Positions 24,508-32,434 of a stretch of 64,000 nucleotides of DNA are shown here, piece after piece. How positions within the stretch are numbered: position 1 is the stretch's first letter; each line of letters begins with the position of its first letter. The position numbers and the translations under genes are program-made. The notes under the pieces were generated by a model, which was not told the DNA's origin, ran no database searches, and worked only from the letters and a program-made list of their open reading frames with translations. Source of the DNA: Weissella confusa (GTDB taxonomy: Bacteria; Bacillota; Bacilli; Lactobacillales; Lactobacillaceae); NCBI GenBank assembly GCA_041871065.1, contig CP168942.1, positions 2,202,501 to 2,266,500 on the forward strand, written 5' to 3'.

Positions 24508-24547
24508 GTCGTTTTGGTGAACTTATCATTCCGATGAACCGTTAAGA

Positions 24548-24602
24548 AGAGCGCGCTAGGCCTTTCCTGTGTCACACAGAAACTGTCGGCGCGCTCTTTT
24601 TT
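24548..24602 (+). terminator. attenuator terminator with competing antiterminator
   Basis: AGAGCGCG (24548-24555) pairs with CGCGCTCT (24590-24597), followed by TTTTTTG. The 5' arm overlaps the antiterminator strand CGCGCTAGGC (24552-24561), which can pair with GCCTAGCGCG (24485-24494) in the leader peptide gene. Confidence 0.8.
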
Positions 24603-24629
24603 GCGCTCATCCTCAGAAAGGGAATCTTC

Positions 24630-25331
24630 ATGTTTGAATTTATTGCCAAGTATGCCCCACAATTGATTATGGCGGGTATCAAGTACACTGTGCCTCTAGC
24701 ACTTATCTCATTTGTCATCGCCGTTATCATTGCGGCAATCGTTGCGATGCTCCGTTCATACGTACCACACGCAACCGGTATCAAGTCAATTGGTTGGCGC
24801 ATTTTGAAGTTCGTCCTTTGGTTCTACGTTTGGTTGTTCCGTTCAACACCAATGTTGGTCCAATTGTTCGTGGTCTTCTATGGATTGCCTAAGCTGGGTA
24901 TTAGCTGGCTATCTCCTTCTGGATGGGCCGCTGCCATCTGGGTATTGTCATTGAACACGGCCGCATACGCCTCAGAAGCGATTCGCGCCGCTATCTCATC
25001 AATTCCTGATACACAACGCGAAGCTGGTGCAGCGCTTGGTATGACTGATTCACAAATTTTCTTGCGCATCATCCTGCCACAAGCTGCTCGTATTTCAATT
25101 CCAACGTTGGCAAACTCATTCATTTCTTTGGTTAAGGATACGTCATTGGCATCTGTTGTCACGATTGTCGAGATGTTCTACCTCTCACAACAATTGGCCG
25201 CTGCTAACTTCGAACCATTGCAAATGTACTTGCTAGTCGCTGCAATTTACGCACTATTCGTCTCAATTTTGTCTATTCCACAACGCTACATCCAACGATG
25301 GGCTGATCGTTTCGTAAAGGTACAAGGGTAA
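24630..25331 (+). CDS. polar amino acid ABC transporter permease
   Basis: HisM/GlnP-type membrane subunit of 233 residues with five to six helices. The conserved EAA loop, which contacts the ATPase, is EAGAALGMTDSQIFLRIILPQAARI near residue 131. The N-terminal part MFEFIAKYAPQLIMAGIKYTVPLAL is typical of the family. The start has AGAAAGGGA upstream. It is followed after six bases by the ATPase gene and preceded by an attenuator leader, so the pair is regulated as one unit. The binding proteins are encoded divergently at 22360 and 23433. Confidence 0.92.
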   Translation: MFEFIAKYAPQLIMAGIKYTVPLALISFVIAVIIAAIVAMLRSYVPHATGIKSIGWRILKFVLWFYVWLFRSTPMLVQLFVVFYGLPKLGISWLSPSGWAAAIWVLSLNTAAYASEAIRAAISSIPDTQREAGAALGMTDSQIFLRIILPQAARISIPTLANSFISLVKDTSLASVVTIVEMFYLSQQLAAANFEPLQMYLLVAAIYALFVSILSIPQRYIQRWADRFVKVQG

Positions 25332-25337
25332 TTAATT

Positions 25338-26078
25338 ATGTTGAAGTTAGAACACATTGATAAGCAATACGCTGAACACCACGCGCTAAAAGATATCAAC
25401 GTGACGTTCAATCCACATGAAACGACGGTTATTGTCGGGCCTTCTGGTTCAGGTAAGTCAACGTTGCTTCGCTCACTTAACTTGCTAGAGCACCCTGATT
25501 CAGGTTTGTACACGTTGGACGATCGTACAATCGATTTGAGCCAACCAATCACAACTGAGACGTTGCTTTGGGTTCGTCGTAAGACTGGCATGGTTTTCCA
25601 ACAACCACGTATGTTTGATCACCTAACAATCTTAGGCAACATTATCGAGGCGCCTGTGCACGTTTTGAAGCAAAATAAGGCTGAAGCAATTGCGAAGGCC
25701 CACGAGTTGCTACAAGCTGTTAATTTGGATAACACGGCTGATCGTTACCCTTATCAACTATCTGGTGGTCAAACGCAACGTGTTGCTATCGCCCGTGCTT
25801 TGGCGATGTCACCTGATTATCTTTTGCTTGATGAGCCAACCTCTGCCTTGGACCCTGAACTGGAAGCACAAGTTTTGCGTGTCTTGAATGGTTTGGCAAA
25901 GGATGACCAATCAATGATTATCGTGACACACAACATGGAATTCGCACGTGAAGCAGCCGATCGCATGTTGTTCTTGGAAGATGGTGAAATTGTGTTTGAT
26001 GGTACACCAGCTGAGTTCTTCAGTGAACCAACTGACCGTATCAAGCACTTCCTAAACGCATTCAAATTTGAAGATTAA
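25338..26078 (+). CDS. polar amino acid ABC transporter ATP-binding protein
   Basis: ATPase subunit of 246 residues (GlnQ/HisP type). Walker A is GPSGSGKST near residue 36, the Q-loop is VFQQPRMF near residue 87, the ABC signature is LSGGQTQRVAIARAL near residue 141, Walker B is YLLLDEPTSALDPEL, and the H-loop histidine is IVTHNMEFA. All catalytic elements are intact. It forms an operon with the permease gene. Cystine, glutamine or another polar amino acid is the likely cargo; the sequence does not decide. Confidence 0.93.
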   Translation: MLKLEHIDKQYAEHHALKDINVTFNPHETTVIVGPSGSGKSTLLRSLNLLEHPDSGLYTLDDRTIDLSQPITTETLLWVRRKTGMVFQQPRMFDHLTILGNIIEAPVHVLKQNKAEAIAKAHELLQAVNLDNTADRYPYQLSGGQTQRVAIARALAMSPDYLLLDEPTSALDPELEAQVLRVLNGLAKDDQSMIIVTHNMEFAREAADRMLFLEDGEIVFDGTPAEFFSEPTDRIKHFLNAFKFED

Positions 26079-26083
26079 TCACG

Positions 26084-26099
26084 TGTTTCACGTGAAACA
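26084..26099. promoter_or_regulatory. parS-like site, perfect palindrome
   Basis: TGTTTCACGTGAAACA is the exact consensus parS of Bacilli, bound by ParB/Spo0J. It sits between the ATPase stop and the shared terminator. Confidence 0.7.
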
Positions 26100-26134
26100 A
26101 AAAGCCTTCGAGAAAAATTTCTCGAAGGCTTTTT
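26099..26134. terminator. bidirectional terminator
   Basis: AAAAAGCCTTCGAGAAA pairs with TTTCTCGAAGGCTTTTT, adjoining the parS-like palindrome. Confidence 0.92.
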
Positions 26135-26135
26135 C

Positions 26136-26912
26136 TTACTTCTTAACTGGCAATTGTAGTTGCCAACGTTCATTAAAGAACTTGCGGTAAGCCATGAAAC
26201 TAGCAAAAACCGATGAAATACCGGTCGCTGAAAGCAACATGAACACAACCATGATTTGATACTTAATGGCGTGAATTGGATCAACACCCGCCATAATCAA
26301 ACCGGACATCATACCTGGCAATGACACCAAACCATACGTACGCACCGTATCAATTGTCGGTTGCATACCAGTACGGATAGCCTCATGCACAATGCTATTA
26401 GCAGCTAGCTTAGGCGAACCACCCAAGGCCAAACGCTCAAAGACTTGACCTTGTTGATCACGGAATTGTTGATTCAAACTACGATAAACCAGTCCGACCG
26501 CCGTCATTGAGTTTCCAGCAACCATACCTGTGACTGGAATCATTTGATAAGGTTCAAACTTCAGAACACCCGTCAAAACCAAAATACTCATCGTCACTGT
26601 CGTTGATAGGAGCAAGCCCCACCAAGAGATATAGAACGCACCAGGAATTCCTTGGCTACGCTTCTTTCCATTGCGGGCAGCGTTATAAACAATGAATAGT
26701 TGCATCACAATCGTGACCAACCAGTTATCCAAGTTGAAGATAAACTTCAATAGGTACCCAACAATAATCAGTTGGATAATCGCGCGGGCAACCGAAATAA
26801 TCGTATCCTTTTCGAGTCCTAATTTCTGACGATAACTAATCCCCAATGAGATAACGACCAACACAAACGCAAGGGCGAGTGACCAATTGCTAACATTAAT
26901 TTGACTATTCAT
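26136..26912 (-). CDS. fetB: FetB-like ABC permease (UPF0014)
   Basis: Integral membrane protein of 258 residues with about seven helices, of the UPF0014/YbbM family, whose E. coli member FetB exports iron. Recognisable segments are PVTGMVAGNSMTAVGLVYRSL near residue 128, LALGGSPKLAANSIVHEAIRTGMQPTIDT-type loop near residue 163, and SLPGMMSGLIMAGVDPIHAIKYQ near residue 197. It overlaps the ATPase gene by eight bases and is its obligate partner. In lactic bacteria the exported ion is untested here; iron export under oxidative stress is the family hypothesis. Confidence 0.87.
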   Translation of the reverse strand: MNSQINVSNWSLALAFVLVVISLGISYRQKLGLEKDTIISVARAIIQLIIVGYLLKFIFNLDNWLVTIVMQLFIVYNAARNGKKRSQGIPGAFYISWWGLLLSTTVTMSILVLTGVLKFEPYQMIPVTGMVAGNSMTAVGLVYRSLNQQFRDQQGQVFERLALGGSPKLAANSIVHEAIRTGMQPTIDTVRTYGLVSLPGMMSGLIMAGVDPIHAIKYQIMVVFMLLSATGISSVFASFMAYRKFFNERWQLQLPVKK

Positions 26913-27555
26913 GCGTCAACACCCCCTCACCCTCGTGCAACGTCAACACAGTTTGCGCTTCAGCGATTTCTTGCTCATCGTGTGTGACTGACAAGACAAT
27001 GTTATTCTCACGATCATGTAAAGCGTGAATAGCTTGCCAAATTGCTTGCTTCGTTTCACTGTCCAAACCGGTTGAAATTTCATCTAATAACAAAACCTTT
27101 GGCGGAAATAGCAAATTGCGTAGCACACCAATACGTTGGCGTTCACCACCTGACAATTCTGAAACCGCCTTATCAAGATAAGACTCAGGCAAGCCCATCT
27201 TCACCAAACCATCACGTTGGGCGGCTTCATTCACCGTTTCTTGGCGCACCAAAAACGGAAAATCTAAATTATCACGCACCGTCTCACCAAATAGTTGGGC
27301 CGATTGCGTCGCATATGAGATTTGTTGGCGCACTGTTCCGATTGGCATGGTTGTCGTACTGGCATCATCCAGAACGACCTCACCATCAGTGGCATCTTGC
27401 AGCCCAGCAATAATCTTCAATAGTGTACTTTTACCTGTTCCTGACGGCCCCACTACCGTCACCCAATCGCCAGACGAAAGCTTCAAATTCAAGTCTTTCA
27501 AAATCGTCCGACCATCTACCAGATAATTAACATGTTTCAATTCTAACGTTGTCAT
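26905..27555 (-). CDS. fetA: FetA-like ABC transporter ATP-binding protein
   Basis: ATPase of 216 residues paired with the UPF0014 permease. Walker A is GPSGTGKST near residue 37, the signature is LSGGERQRIGVLRNLLF near residue 131, Walker B is VLLLDEISTGLD, and the H-loop is SVTHDEQEI. The short length and the LDEIS (instead of LDEPT) Walker B match FetA/YbbL proteins. It is first in the fetAB-like operon, with GGGGGATA before the ATG, and is separated from the TetR gene upstream by that gene's terminator. Confidence 0.87.
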   Translation of the reverse strand: MTTLELKHVNYLVDGRTILKDLNLKLSSGDWVTVVGPSGTGKSTLLKIIAGLQDATDGEVVLDDASTTTMPIGTVRQQISYATQSAQLFGETVRDNLDFPFLVRQETVNEAAQRDGLVKMGLPESYLDKAVSELSGGERQRIGVLRNLLFPPKVLLLDEISTGLDSETKQAIWQAIHALHDRENNIVLSVTHDEQEIAEAQTVLTLHEGEGVLTHE

Positions 27556-27595
27556 GATTATCCCCCCACATTAAACCTAATGACATTGTAAACCA

Positions 27596-27630
27596 AAAAG
27601 CGCCGATGCACCTGGCACCAACGCTTTTTA
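27596..27630 (-). terminator. intrinsic terminator of TetR gene
   Basis: AAAAAGCG and CGCTTTTT bracket a GGTGC/GCACC inner stem; on the minus strand the T-run follows. Confidence 0.75.
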
Positions 27631-27631
27631 A

Positions 27632-28216
27632 TCAATTTTCTTCTTCATTTAACACAATTCCTTGCTCCACAACTGGCAACATTTCTTGCCACGTTGTTTC
27701 GAACAACGTTTTAAACAAATTATCATCCCACTTGTCTGCAAAAAATGGGTGGTAGAAATATGTAAATGTCTGCATGATGGTCATGCCACGCTGATTACGG
27801 AATGTATCCCAGGCCATGATGTTTTCCACGGCCAGCGCAAAATCCTGCAAACGTGGATCAAGCAACACATCTCGGTTAGCCAATTGTTCTTCGTAAAAAG
27901 CCATCATTTCAGGCTCGCGACTAAATCCTTCGCGTCGACGTGATGCCAACAACCACAACCAATCGTGCAAGGCTGTGACACGCTCTTCTTCAGGTGCGCG
28001 AACATTCGCTTCCCAAACCGGACCATCAACTTGCTCTAGCCAAGCCGTATTCATCGCTTCAAAAAGCGCCTCTTTATTCGCAAAATGCTTGTATAAAGCC
28101 GCCGGCGTAATATCCAACTTTCGGGCAACGTCAGCTAATCGCGACTTTTCAAAACCCTTTTCGTCGAGAACTGCTCGTGCGGCATCAAAAATGGACTCTG
28201 TCGTCACTTTCGCCAT
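27632..28216 (-). CDS. TetR/AcrR-family transcriptional regulator
   Basis: A 194-residue regulator. The N-terminal helix-turn-helix is unmistakable: IFDAARAVLDEKGFEKSRLADVARKLDITPAALYKHFANKEALFEAM, residues 8-54. The C-terminal ligand domain is divergent, rich in W and F, and gives no clue to the inducer. ATG 28216 has GGAGG eight bases upstream. The gene is read through a 120-nt structured leader (28240-28362) that is repeated before an unrelated gene at 57031. The TetR gene has its own terminator, so fetAB downstream is a separate unit, though it could be a target. Confidence 0.88.
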   Translation of the reverse strand: MAKVTTESIFDAARAVLDEKGFEKSRLADVARKLDITPAALYKHFANKEALFEAMNTAWLEQVDGPVWEANVRAPEEERVTALHDWLWLLASRRREGFSREPEMMAFYEEQLANRDVLLDPRLQDFALAVENIMAWDTFRNQRGMTIMQTFTYFYHPFFADKWDDNLFKTLFETTWQEMLPVVEQGIVLNEEEN

Positions 28217-28239
28217 GACGTTCACCTCCGTTCTGTTGT

Positions 28240-28362
28240 TTATCACAGCAGCTGTTGGTCTAAAACCCCTGACTTTAGTCAGGCGTAAGACCAACAACGC
28301 ACCTGATAAGGGCGACTTGGTCACGTCGGAGGTCAAACCTCCGACATTCCTAGTCTGCTTTA
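28240..28362 (-). ncRNA. duplicated structured leader RNA, copy 1 (upstream of TetR gene)
   Basis: On the minus strand the leader starts at AGCAG just after a TATAAT -10 and ends about 25 bases before the ATG. Helices: terminal AGCAG/CUGCU; GUCGGAGGU-UUG-ACCUCCGAC; a long arm starting UUGGUCU and closing AGACCAA. A 37-nt stretch from ACCUCCGAC to GGUGCGU is identical to the copy at 56887, as is UUUUAGACCAACAGCUGCUGUGA (split here as 23 bases) apart from flanks. Loop length of the second helix differs (3 versus 6) while the stem is unchanged, which supports the fold. No known riboswitch class is recognised. Confidence 0.7.
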
Positions 28363-28367
28363 TTATA
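28362..28367 (-). promoter_or_regulatory. -10 element of copy 1 leader
   Basis: TATAAT on the minus strand stands directly before the AGCAG helix; the -35 (near TAGGCA) is weak. The transcript would begin at or inside the first helix. Confidence 0.55.
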
Positions 28368-28435
28368 GCCGAACCTTAAAAAAGTGCCTAATTTTTTAAA
28401 CTTCTCAATATTTTTGTTATCATTAAGGGGTAGTT

Positions 28436-28467
28436 GTGTAACTTATTTTTATTTAGTAACGTTACAC
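28436..28467. promoter_or_regulatory. GTGTAAC/GTTACAC inverted repeat before aldo/keto reductase
   Basis: GTGTAAC (28436-28442) is the inverted copy of GTTACAC (28461-28467), and GTAACGTTAC (28456-28465) is itself a perfect palindrome. They lie 40-70 bases before the start of the reductase gene and are candidate operators, possibly for the nearby TetR protein. Confidence 0.45.
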
Positions 28468-28507
28468 GTCGATGCACCTAATCAATTTAATAGGAGTGTG
28501 AAATTTA

Positions 28508-29365
28508 ATGACTATTTCATCATTGACTGATACTTACACGCTTTCAAACGGTGTTAAGATCCCCGTTGTGGGATTCGGAACTTGGCAAACGCCTGATGGT
28601 GATGTGGCCTACCAAAGCACGTTGGATGCTTTGGCTGCCGGCTACCGTCACATCGATACGGCCGCTGCTTACGGTAACGAAGAATCAATCGGACGTGCTT
28701 TGAAGGATTCAGGCATTGCCCGCGAAGATATCTTCGTAACATCAAAGTTGTGGAACGACATGCACGGATACGAGTCAGCTAAGCAAGCCTTGGAAGACAC
28801 GTTGAAGCGCTTGGACTTGGAGTACTTGGACTTGTACTTGATCCACTGGCCAAACCCAAAGGCTAACCGCGAAAACTGGGCCGAAGCTAACGCTGAGACT
28901 TGGCGTGCGATGGAAGAAGCCTACGAGGCTGGTAAGGTCCGTGCAATCGGTATCTCAAACTTCCAAGTACACCACTTCGAAGAATTGTTGAAGACGGCTA
29001 AGGTTACGCCTATGGTTAACCAATTGTTCGTTAACCCTTCTGACATGGAAGCCGAAATCGTTGCCTTCAACAACGAGCACAACGTTTTGACTGAAGCTTA
29101 CTCACCATTGGGAACGGGTAAGATGTTGACGGTTGCTGTAATTCAAGAAGTTGCCGACAAGTACAACAAGTCAGTTGCTCAAGTTGCATTGCGCTGGTCA
29201 TTGCAACACGGCTTCTTGCCATTGCCAAAGTCAACGCACAAGGAGCGTATCGTTGAAAACGGTCAACTCTTTGACTTCGAGTTGTCTGCTGAAGATATGG
29301 CAACGTTGGACAAGCTTGAAGGTGTTGCTGGTAGGCACAACGACGCTGACAAGACAAACTTCTAA
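28508..29365 (+). CDS. aldo/keto reductase
   Basis: NADPH-dependent carbonyl reductase of 285 residues, of the 2,5-diketo-D-gluconate reductase type. The catalytic tetrad is complete: D50 and Y55 in HIDTAAAYGNE, K80 in VTSKLWN and H113 in LYLIHWP. The coenzyme loop LPKSTHKERIVEN is near residue 240. Codon use is strongly biased towards the forms used in highly expressed neighbours such as guaA and dus. AGGAG lies upstream of the ATG. It is divergent from the TetR gene with an inverted repeat between them, so it is a plausible TetR target. Confidence 0.92.
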   Translation: MTISSLTDTYTLSNGVKIPVVGFGTWQTPDGDVAYQSTLDALAAGYRHIDTAAAYGNEESIGRALKDSGIAREDIFVTSKLWNDMHGYESAKQALEDTLKRLDLEYLDLYLIHWPNPKANRENWAEANAETWRAMEEAYEAGKVRAIGISNFQVHHFEELLKTAKVTPMVNQLFVNPSDMEAEIVAFNNEHNVLTEAYSPLGTGKMLTVAVIQEVADKYNKSVAQVALRWSLQHGFLPLPKSTHKERIVENGQLFDFELSAEDMATLDKLEGVAGRHNDADKTNF

Positions 29366-29374
29366 TTATGCATA

Positions 29375-29411
29375 ACAAAACGCCCCTAACTGAAAAGTTA
29401 GGGGCGTTTTT
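29375..29411 (+). terminator. intrinsic terminator
   Basis: AAAACGCCCCTAACT pairs with AGTTAGGGGCGTTTT around a short loop. Confidence 0.9.
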
Positions 29412-29494
29412 GTCTGTAAGGAATGATTCAATTGAATGATTTCTTGCTCATCAGGTGGCTCTCTCACCAACCACCCAACGATATTGATATATGA

Positions 29495-29698
29495 TTACTT
29501 CTTAAAACCAAAAGCGACTGTAACGACGCCTACGGCCAACAAAGCAACAACGGCTAGAACAACATCTAACTCAACTTCCCACGTTGAGGCGTTGCCCTCA
29601 GCGCTAAATAGCAACATCAATGCTGCGAACACAACAATCGTTGCAATAGCGGCAATAGCTGACGCCTTTGCTGACATCACATACTTCATCTCTTGCAT
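29495..29698 (-). CDS. small two-helix membrane protein, 67 aa
   Basis: A 67-residue protein with two hydrophobic segments, AIAAIATIVVFAALMLLF (about 14-31) and VVLAVVALLAVGVVTVAFGF (about 46-65), ending in KK. The linker SAEGNASTWEVELD is polar. I do not recognise a family. GAGAGG stands eight bases before the ATG at 29698. It is a lone gene, convergent with the aldo/keto reductase. Confidence 0.65.
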   Translation of the reverse strand: MQEMKYVMSAKASAIAAIATIVVFAALMLLFSAEGNASTWEVELDVVLAVVALLAVGVVTVAFGFKK

Positions 29699-29819
29699 TA
29701 TTCAAACCTCTCACAAATATAAATCTCACACGAGTATTTATTATAACCGTTACTTACTTTTATTCAAGAGCGAAAGGAAAAAGTCGTCCACAATAAAAGA
29801 TACCTAAGTTAACTAATTT

Positions 29820-29835
29820 TGTTCCACATGAAACA
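29820..29835 (+). promoter_or_regulatory. parS-like site, one mismatch
   Basis: TGTTCCACATGAAACA, the same variant as at 8914, lies next to the terminator of the ABC exporter gene. Confidence 0.5.
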
Positions 29836-29864
29836 AAAAGCGAGTGTAATCATCTACACCCGCC
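29834..29864 (-). terminator. intrinsic terminator of ABC exporter
   Basis: GCGGGTGTA pairs with TACACTCGC (one G-T pair) followed by TTTTTG on the minus strand. Confidence 0.8.
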
Positions 29865-29876
29865 TGCAAAAACATA

Positions 29877-31643
29877 TTAATCTTGATTGAATTGTGTATC
29901 AACGTACTCACGATACAAGTCGTGGTTAGCAACCAATTCCTTGTGCGTACCAGCGCCACTTACCGTCCCATGTTCGATAAAGTAAATCTTGTCGGCGTCT
30001 ACAATTGTGCTCAAACGGTGTGCAATCACCAACGTCGTGCGACCCCTCATCAAAGATTCCAAAGCCTTTTGCACCATTGCTTCAGATTCTGAATCCAAAC
30101 TTGCCGTCGCTTCATCCAACATCAAAATCTTTGGATCACGCAAGAACGCACGCGCGATTGCCAAACGTTGACGTTGTCCACCAGACACCTTGACACCACG
30201 TTCACCAACTTCAGTGTCCAGGCCAGCTGGCATGTCACGCACGAACTTTTCAGCAAACGCTAGTCCCAACACACGCCACAAATCATCATCTGAGTAATCA
30301 CCCGTTAGACCATACGTCAAATTATGGCGGATGGTTCCAGCCATAATCGCTGAATCTTGGCTAACGAACCCAATTTGTTCACGCCAATTAGCCAAATTCA
30401 CATCTGCCACATCATGATTACCAATCATGATTTCACCGGCCGTTGGCATGTAGTAACGCTCAAGCAAACTAAAGATGGTTGACTTACCACCACCCGAAGG
30501 TCCAGCAAACGCCACAACTGTATTTGGCTGGGCCTCAAACGATACGTCGCTCAAGATGTTCTTGCTGTCATCATAGGCAAAATCAACATGGTTCATCGCC
30601 AACGTTTGCCCTTCAACATCAACATCGACACCAGACGTCAAATCCTCTTCAGGCTCTGTCAACAGGGCTTGAACACGTTCTGTTGAACCACTGGCCTTAG
30701 CCAAATCTGAGAAGAATTGACCCAGCGTTGCTGATGGTCCCAGCAATTGGAATAGGTACATCAAGAATGAAAACATCGTTCCCATCGTCATCGTGCCTTG
30801 TGACACACGGTGCGCACCATAGGCCAATACACCAACAAATAATCCCATCATAACCGCCGTCATCAATGGACCGGCCACGGAATCATACACAGCTTCACGC
30901 AAGCCGATCTTGTACAAAGATTGGATCGTTGTGTGGCCCTTTTCCGTTTCAAACGGTTCCGCGTTAGATGACCTCACCAAACGAATTTCGCTTAGCGTTT
31001 CGCCGGCTGCGCCATTAAAGTCAGCTAATGAATTTTGACGATCACGACCAACCTTGTGTGATTGGCGCATCACTGGCAACATCACCAACATCACCAATGG
31101 AATTGCCAATGCCATAATCGCCGTCATGCGCCAATCCTTCAAGACCATCAGCGTCAGTGCACCTACCACTGTTAGCAAAGACGTAATCATACGAGGGAAT
31201 GAGTTTGCCAGCAAGTCTTTAATTTGCGTTGAATCATTAATCAAACGTGACGTCATTTCGCCCGCTTTGGTTTCATCAAAATAGGCGACGCGCAAACGAA
31301 TTAGTTTGTCCCATAAGGTATTACGCAAACGACTAACCACGTTTTCGCCAAAGATTCCCAAAACAGTTCCTGATAAGGCGCTAATTACCGCGCTCAAGAT
31401 AAACATACCAATCACACTGACGAGCAATGTTTTATCAATCGACTTACCAAACCCGTTAATCAAATCACCCGCAAAATGTGGCACGGCCAACTGAATGCCC
31501 GTCGCAATCACGCCTAATCCTAGGCCCAGTCCTAGTTGCCAATAGGCTGGTTTTGTTTGACGAATCAAGCGCATAAATGCCTTCATATCAAACTTTGCTG
31601 GTCGTTGAAATGCTTCCGTTTCAACGTTTTGTCCACGATCCAT
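29877..31643 (-). CDS. ABC multidrug exporter (fused membrane and ATPase domains)
   Basis: Half-transporter of 588 residues, LmrA/BmrA/MsbA type, working as a homodimer to expel drugs or lipids. The six-helix membrane domain spans about 30-330; the ATPase domain follows with Walker A GPSGGGKST near residue 386, signature VSGGQRQRLAIARAFL near residue 489, Walker B ILMLDEATASLD and H-loop VIAHRLSTI. It is the second gene of an operon with a MarR-type regulator; the 39-base gap holds four tandem copies of a 7-base repeat. The ribosome site AAGAGG overlaps the end of that repeat. Confidence 0.92.
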   Translation of the reverse strand: MDRGQNVETEAFQRPAKFDMKAFMRLIRQTKPAYWQLGLGLGLGVIATGIQLAVPHFAGDLINGFGKSIDKTLLVSVIGMFILSAVISALSGTVLGIFGENVVSRLRNTLWDKLIRLRVAYFDETKAGEMTSRLINDSTQIKDLLANSFPRMITSLLTVVGALTLMVLKDWRMTAIMALAIPLVMLVMLPVMRQSHKVGRDRQNSLADFNGAAGETLSEIRLVRSSNAEPFETEKGHTTIQSLYKIGLREAVYDSVAGPLMTAVMMGLFVGVLAYGAHRVSQGTMTMGTMFSFLMYLFQLLGPSATLGQFFSDLAKASGSTERVQALLTEPEEDLTSGVDVDVEGQTLAMNHVDFAYDDSKNILSDVSFEAQPNTVVAFAGPSGGGKSTIFSLLERYYMPTAGEIMIGNHDVADVNLANWREQIGFVSQDSAIMAGTIRHNLTYGLTGDYSDDDLWRVLGLAFAEKFVRDMPAGLDTEVGERGVKVSGGQRQRLAIARAFLRDPKILMLDEATASLDSESEAMVQKALESLMRGRTTLVIAHRLSTIVDADKIYFIEHGTVSGAGTHKELVANHDLYREYVDTQFNQD

Positions 31644-31651
31644 CTCTCTGC

Positions 31652-31680
31652 CTCTTATCTCTTATCTCTTATCTCTTATC
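31652..31680. repeat. four tandem copies of CTCTTAT
   Basis: The heptamer CTCTTAT (ATAAGAG on the coding, minus, strand) is repeated four times without change between the MarR stop and the exporter start. Copy number could vary by slippage. The Shine-Dalgarno of the exporter is just downstream on the transcript, so changes would alter intercistronic spacing but not the spacing to the ATG. Confidence 0.85.
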
Positions 31681-31682
31681 GG

Positions 31683-32276
31683 TTAGAACCAACCCTTGAA
31701 GCCCTTGTGCAAGTCGTGGTGCATCTTGTGCATCTCCTTGCGCATTTCACGGCGGTCAGTGAAATCCATGTTTTGGAAACGCTCAGCGAATGGTCCAAAC
31801 GCATCGCGGAGCATCTCAGGATCCATTTCAATGTCCTCAGTATTGGCTGCGATGCGACGCAACATGTCCTTCAACTGCGCCTGCTCGGCTTCAGTTAGCA
31901 CTGAGAAAGCACGTTCACTCATTTCGTCATTACCGTTATGCAAACCAGCAAGCGTCTCCTTACCGGCATCTGTAATGAAAATAAGTGAAACGCGTCCATC
32001 ATTCTCAGAAGCACGACGTTCAATCATCCCCGTCTCCACCAAACTCGTCACCTGTGCACTCACTGAGCTAGGACGAATATCCAACTTTTCTGCGATTTCC
32101 GCATTCGTTAGACCATCTTCCTTGTTCAACAAAGCCAACAAGCGTAAACGACCACGACCCAATTCCTTATCACTACCGCGCTTAGTACGCATGTTCATTG
32201 ACATCGCTGCCATAAAGAAGCGCGAGTGCATCAAACGGCTGAACGATTCCATCAAGTCTTGTGTTTCATCTGTCAT
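31683..32276 (-). CDS. MarR-family regulator of the ABC exporter
   Basis: A 197-residue winged-helix regulator. The DNA-binding part is GRGRLRLLALLNKEDGLTNAEIAEKLDIRPSSVSAQVTSLVETGMIERRASENDGRVSLIFITDAG-like in order, with recognition helix IRPSSVSAQVTSL near residue 67. The C-terminal tail is long and unusually rich in Met, His and charged residues (REMRKEMHKMHHDLHKGFKGWF), which could bind metal, but that is speculation. It is the first gene of the exporter operon and has large inverted repeats in its promoter, so autoregulation is likely. Confidence 0.88.
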   Translation of the reverse strand: MTDETQDLMESFSRLMHSRFFMAAMSMNMRTKRGSDKELGRGRLRLLALLNKEDGLTNAEIAEKLDIRPSSVSAQVTSLVETGMIERRASENDGRVSLIFITDAGKETLAGLHNGNDEMSERAFSVLTEAEQAQLKDMLRRIAANTEDIEMDPEMLRDAFGPFAERFQNMDFTDRREMRKEMHKMHHDLHKGFKGWF

Positions 32277-32303
32277 TTTATTTTTACCTCAAATAGTCAT
32301 TAG

Positions 32304-32391
32304 TTAATTAGTTAGTTTTACAACATCCAACCTAACGAAAAAGAAGTATAAACCGTTAGTTAGGTTAAGTCAACACAAACTAACTAATTAA
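32304..32391. promoter_or_regulatory. paired inverted repeats, MarR operator region
   Basis: TTAATTAGTTAGTTT (32304-32318) is the perfect 15-base inverted partner of AAACTAACTAATTAA (32377-32391), and AACCTAAC (32329-32336) is the partner of GTTAGGTT (32359-32366). All share a TTAGTTAG-type half-site. They flank the likely promoter of the MarR-exporter operon. Confidence 0.65.
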
Positions 32392-32400
32392 TTTGGTAAT

Positions 32401-32432
32401 TAAAAAGTCGCACCCGTCTGAGTGCGACTTTC
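32401..32432 (-). terminator. intrinsic terminator of NUDIX gene
   Basis: AAGTCGCAC pairs with GTGCGACTT, followed by TTTTTAATT on the minus strand. Confidence 0.83.
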
Positions 32433-32434
32433 GT

